Below, one piece after another: positions 63,423 to 64,000 of a stretch of DNA of 64,000 nt (its first letter is position 1; each line of letters begins with the position of its first letter). The translations under genes were made by a program, and so were the position numbers. The stretch is from assembly GCA_023634235.1 (NCBI GenBank), contig JAMKCF010000006.1, positions 12,132,647-12,196,646 on the forward strand, in the 5' to 3' direction. The notes under the pieces were generated by a model. It saw only the letters and a program-made list of their open reading frames with translations. It did no database searches and was not told the origin of the DNA. This DNA is from Pisaster brevispinus (taxonomy: Eukaryota; Echinodermata; Asteroidea; Forcipulatida; Asteriidae).

Positions 63423-63439
63423 GTTTGTTTTAATTCATT

Positions 63440-63890
63440 GCAGTGTTGTAGTACTCGTACTTGGTACTTAAGTACTCGAGTACTACTCTAGTACTGTTTT
63501 GATGGTACTCATACTTGTACTCGGCTTGCAAAGTACTCGTACTGGAAGTCCATACTCAATACTTGACTGAAAAATAACTCAAATTTAAGTACTCAATACT
63601 AAACTGCACATGAACTGGGACTCGAGTACTGCTGGAGTACTGTTTTGATCGTTCTCTTACTCGAGTCCATACTCGATTGATATTTGACTGGAAAATAACC
63701 TGTACTCAAAGTCATGTACTCAATACTTGACTTAAAATGTACTAGGACTCGAGTACTGCTTGAGTACAGTTTTGATCGTACTCGTACCCAAGTCCATACT
63801 CGATCAATATTTACCTGAAAAATAACCTATACTGAAAGTCGTGTACTCAATACTTAAGTATTGAACTCGAGTTTAAAGTACTCATGGTCA
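63440..63890. repeat. Minisatellite, GTACTCGAGTACTGCTGGAGTACTG type
   Basis: Direct copies of about 110-125 bp (ACTCGAGTACTGCTNGAGTAC, TTTTGATCGTACTCGTAC, GTCCATACTCGAT, ATACTTGACT) occur about four times, with shorter GTACT palindromes inside. The array starts about 20 bp after the donor at 63422. Confidence 0.9.
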
Positions 63891-64000
63891 AAATATGGTT
63901 GTCTAAATTATCGCAATCAAGTAAACTTATGCCATTGCTTTCCAATTAGAGTAGAAGAATAAAGCACTGGAAAAAGTAAAATTGCTGTTGTCTTTGATGA

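Overview
The window is eukaryotic nuclear DNA: AT-rich, many short exons with GT..AG introns, and many SINEs, MITEs and minisatellites. Protein content and repeat style suggest an invertebrate deuterostome, most likely an echinoderm; this is an inference, as nothing in the window names the species. All coding sequence I can support is on the + strand and belongs to two genes.

Gene 1 (4270-13982) is the 3' part of MGAT1, the Golgi GlcNAc-transferase I that starts hybrid and complex N-glycans. Seven exons join in one frame (846 nt with stop) and carry the EDD metal-binding motif. The N-terminal anchor, stem and start of the catalytic domain were not found and probably lie upstream. Positions 1-4269 hold repeats only.

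13983-21760 is the MGAT1 3' flank plus intergenic DNA, filled with tRNA-derived SINEs and palindromic MITEs.

Gene 2 (21761 to beyond 63422) is a large multi-domain secreted or cell-surface lectin of mannose-receptor type. It has a signal peptide, then C-type lectin-like domains (CTLDs) 1-4, a farnesoic-acid-O-methyltransferase-like (FAMeT) domain, CTLD5, a PAN/Apple domain, CTLD6 with CTLD7 placed inside it, CTLD8-10 and the start of CTLD11. About 40 exons (about 5.25 kb of coding sequence) keep frame at every junction I checked by hand. Sugar-site motifs mix EPN-type (mannose-like) and QPD-type (galactose-like), and some domains have lost the WND calcium motif. The gene continues past the window end, so a membrane anchor cannot be judged.

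The most interesting observations are: (1) CTLD6 is split by a complete, phase-1-bounded three-exon CTLD cassette paralogous to CTLD4; (2) two 40-nt hammerhead-ribozyme-like motifs with covarying helix II lie in related Penelope-like remnants; (3) three MITE families share TTAA target sites and a related 13-bp terminal repeat, one with an empty-site control inside a SINE; (4) part of a CTLD exon with its splice donor is amplified as a tandem array; (5) the FAMeT + PAN + multi-CTLD architecture is unusual. All splice sites were called by eye from phase, consensus and homology, without transcript data.
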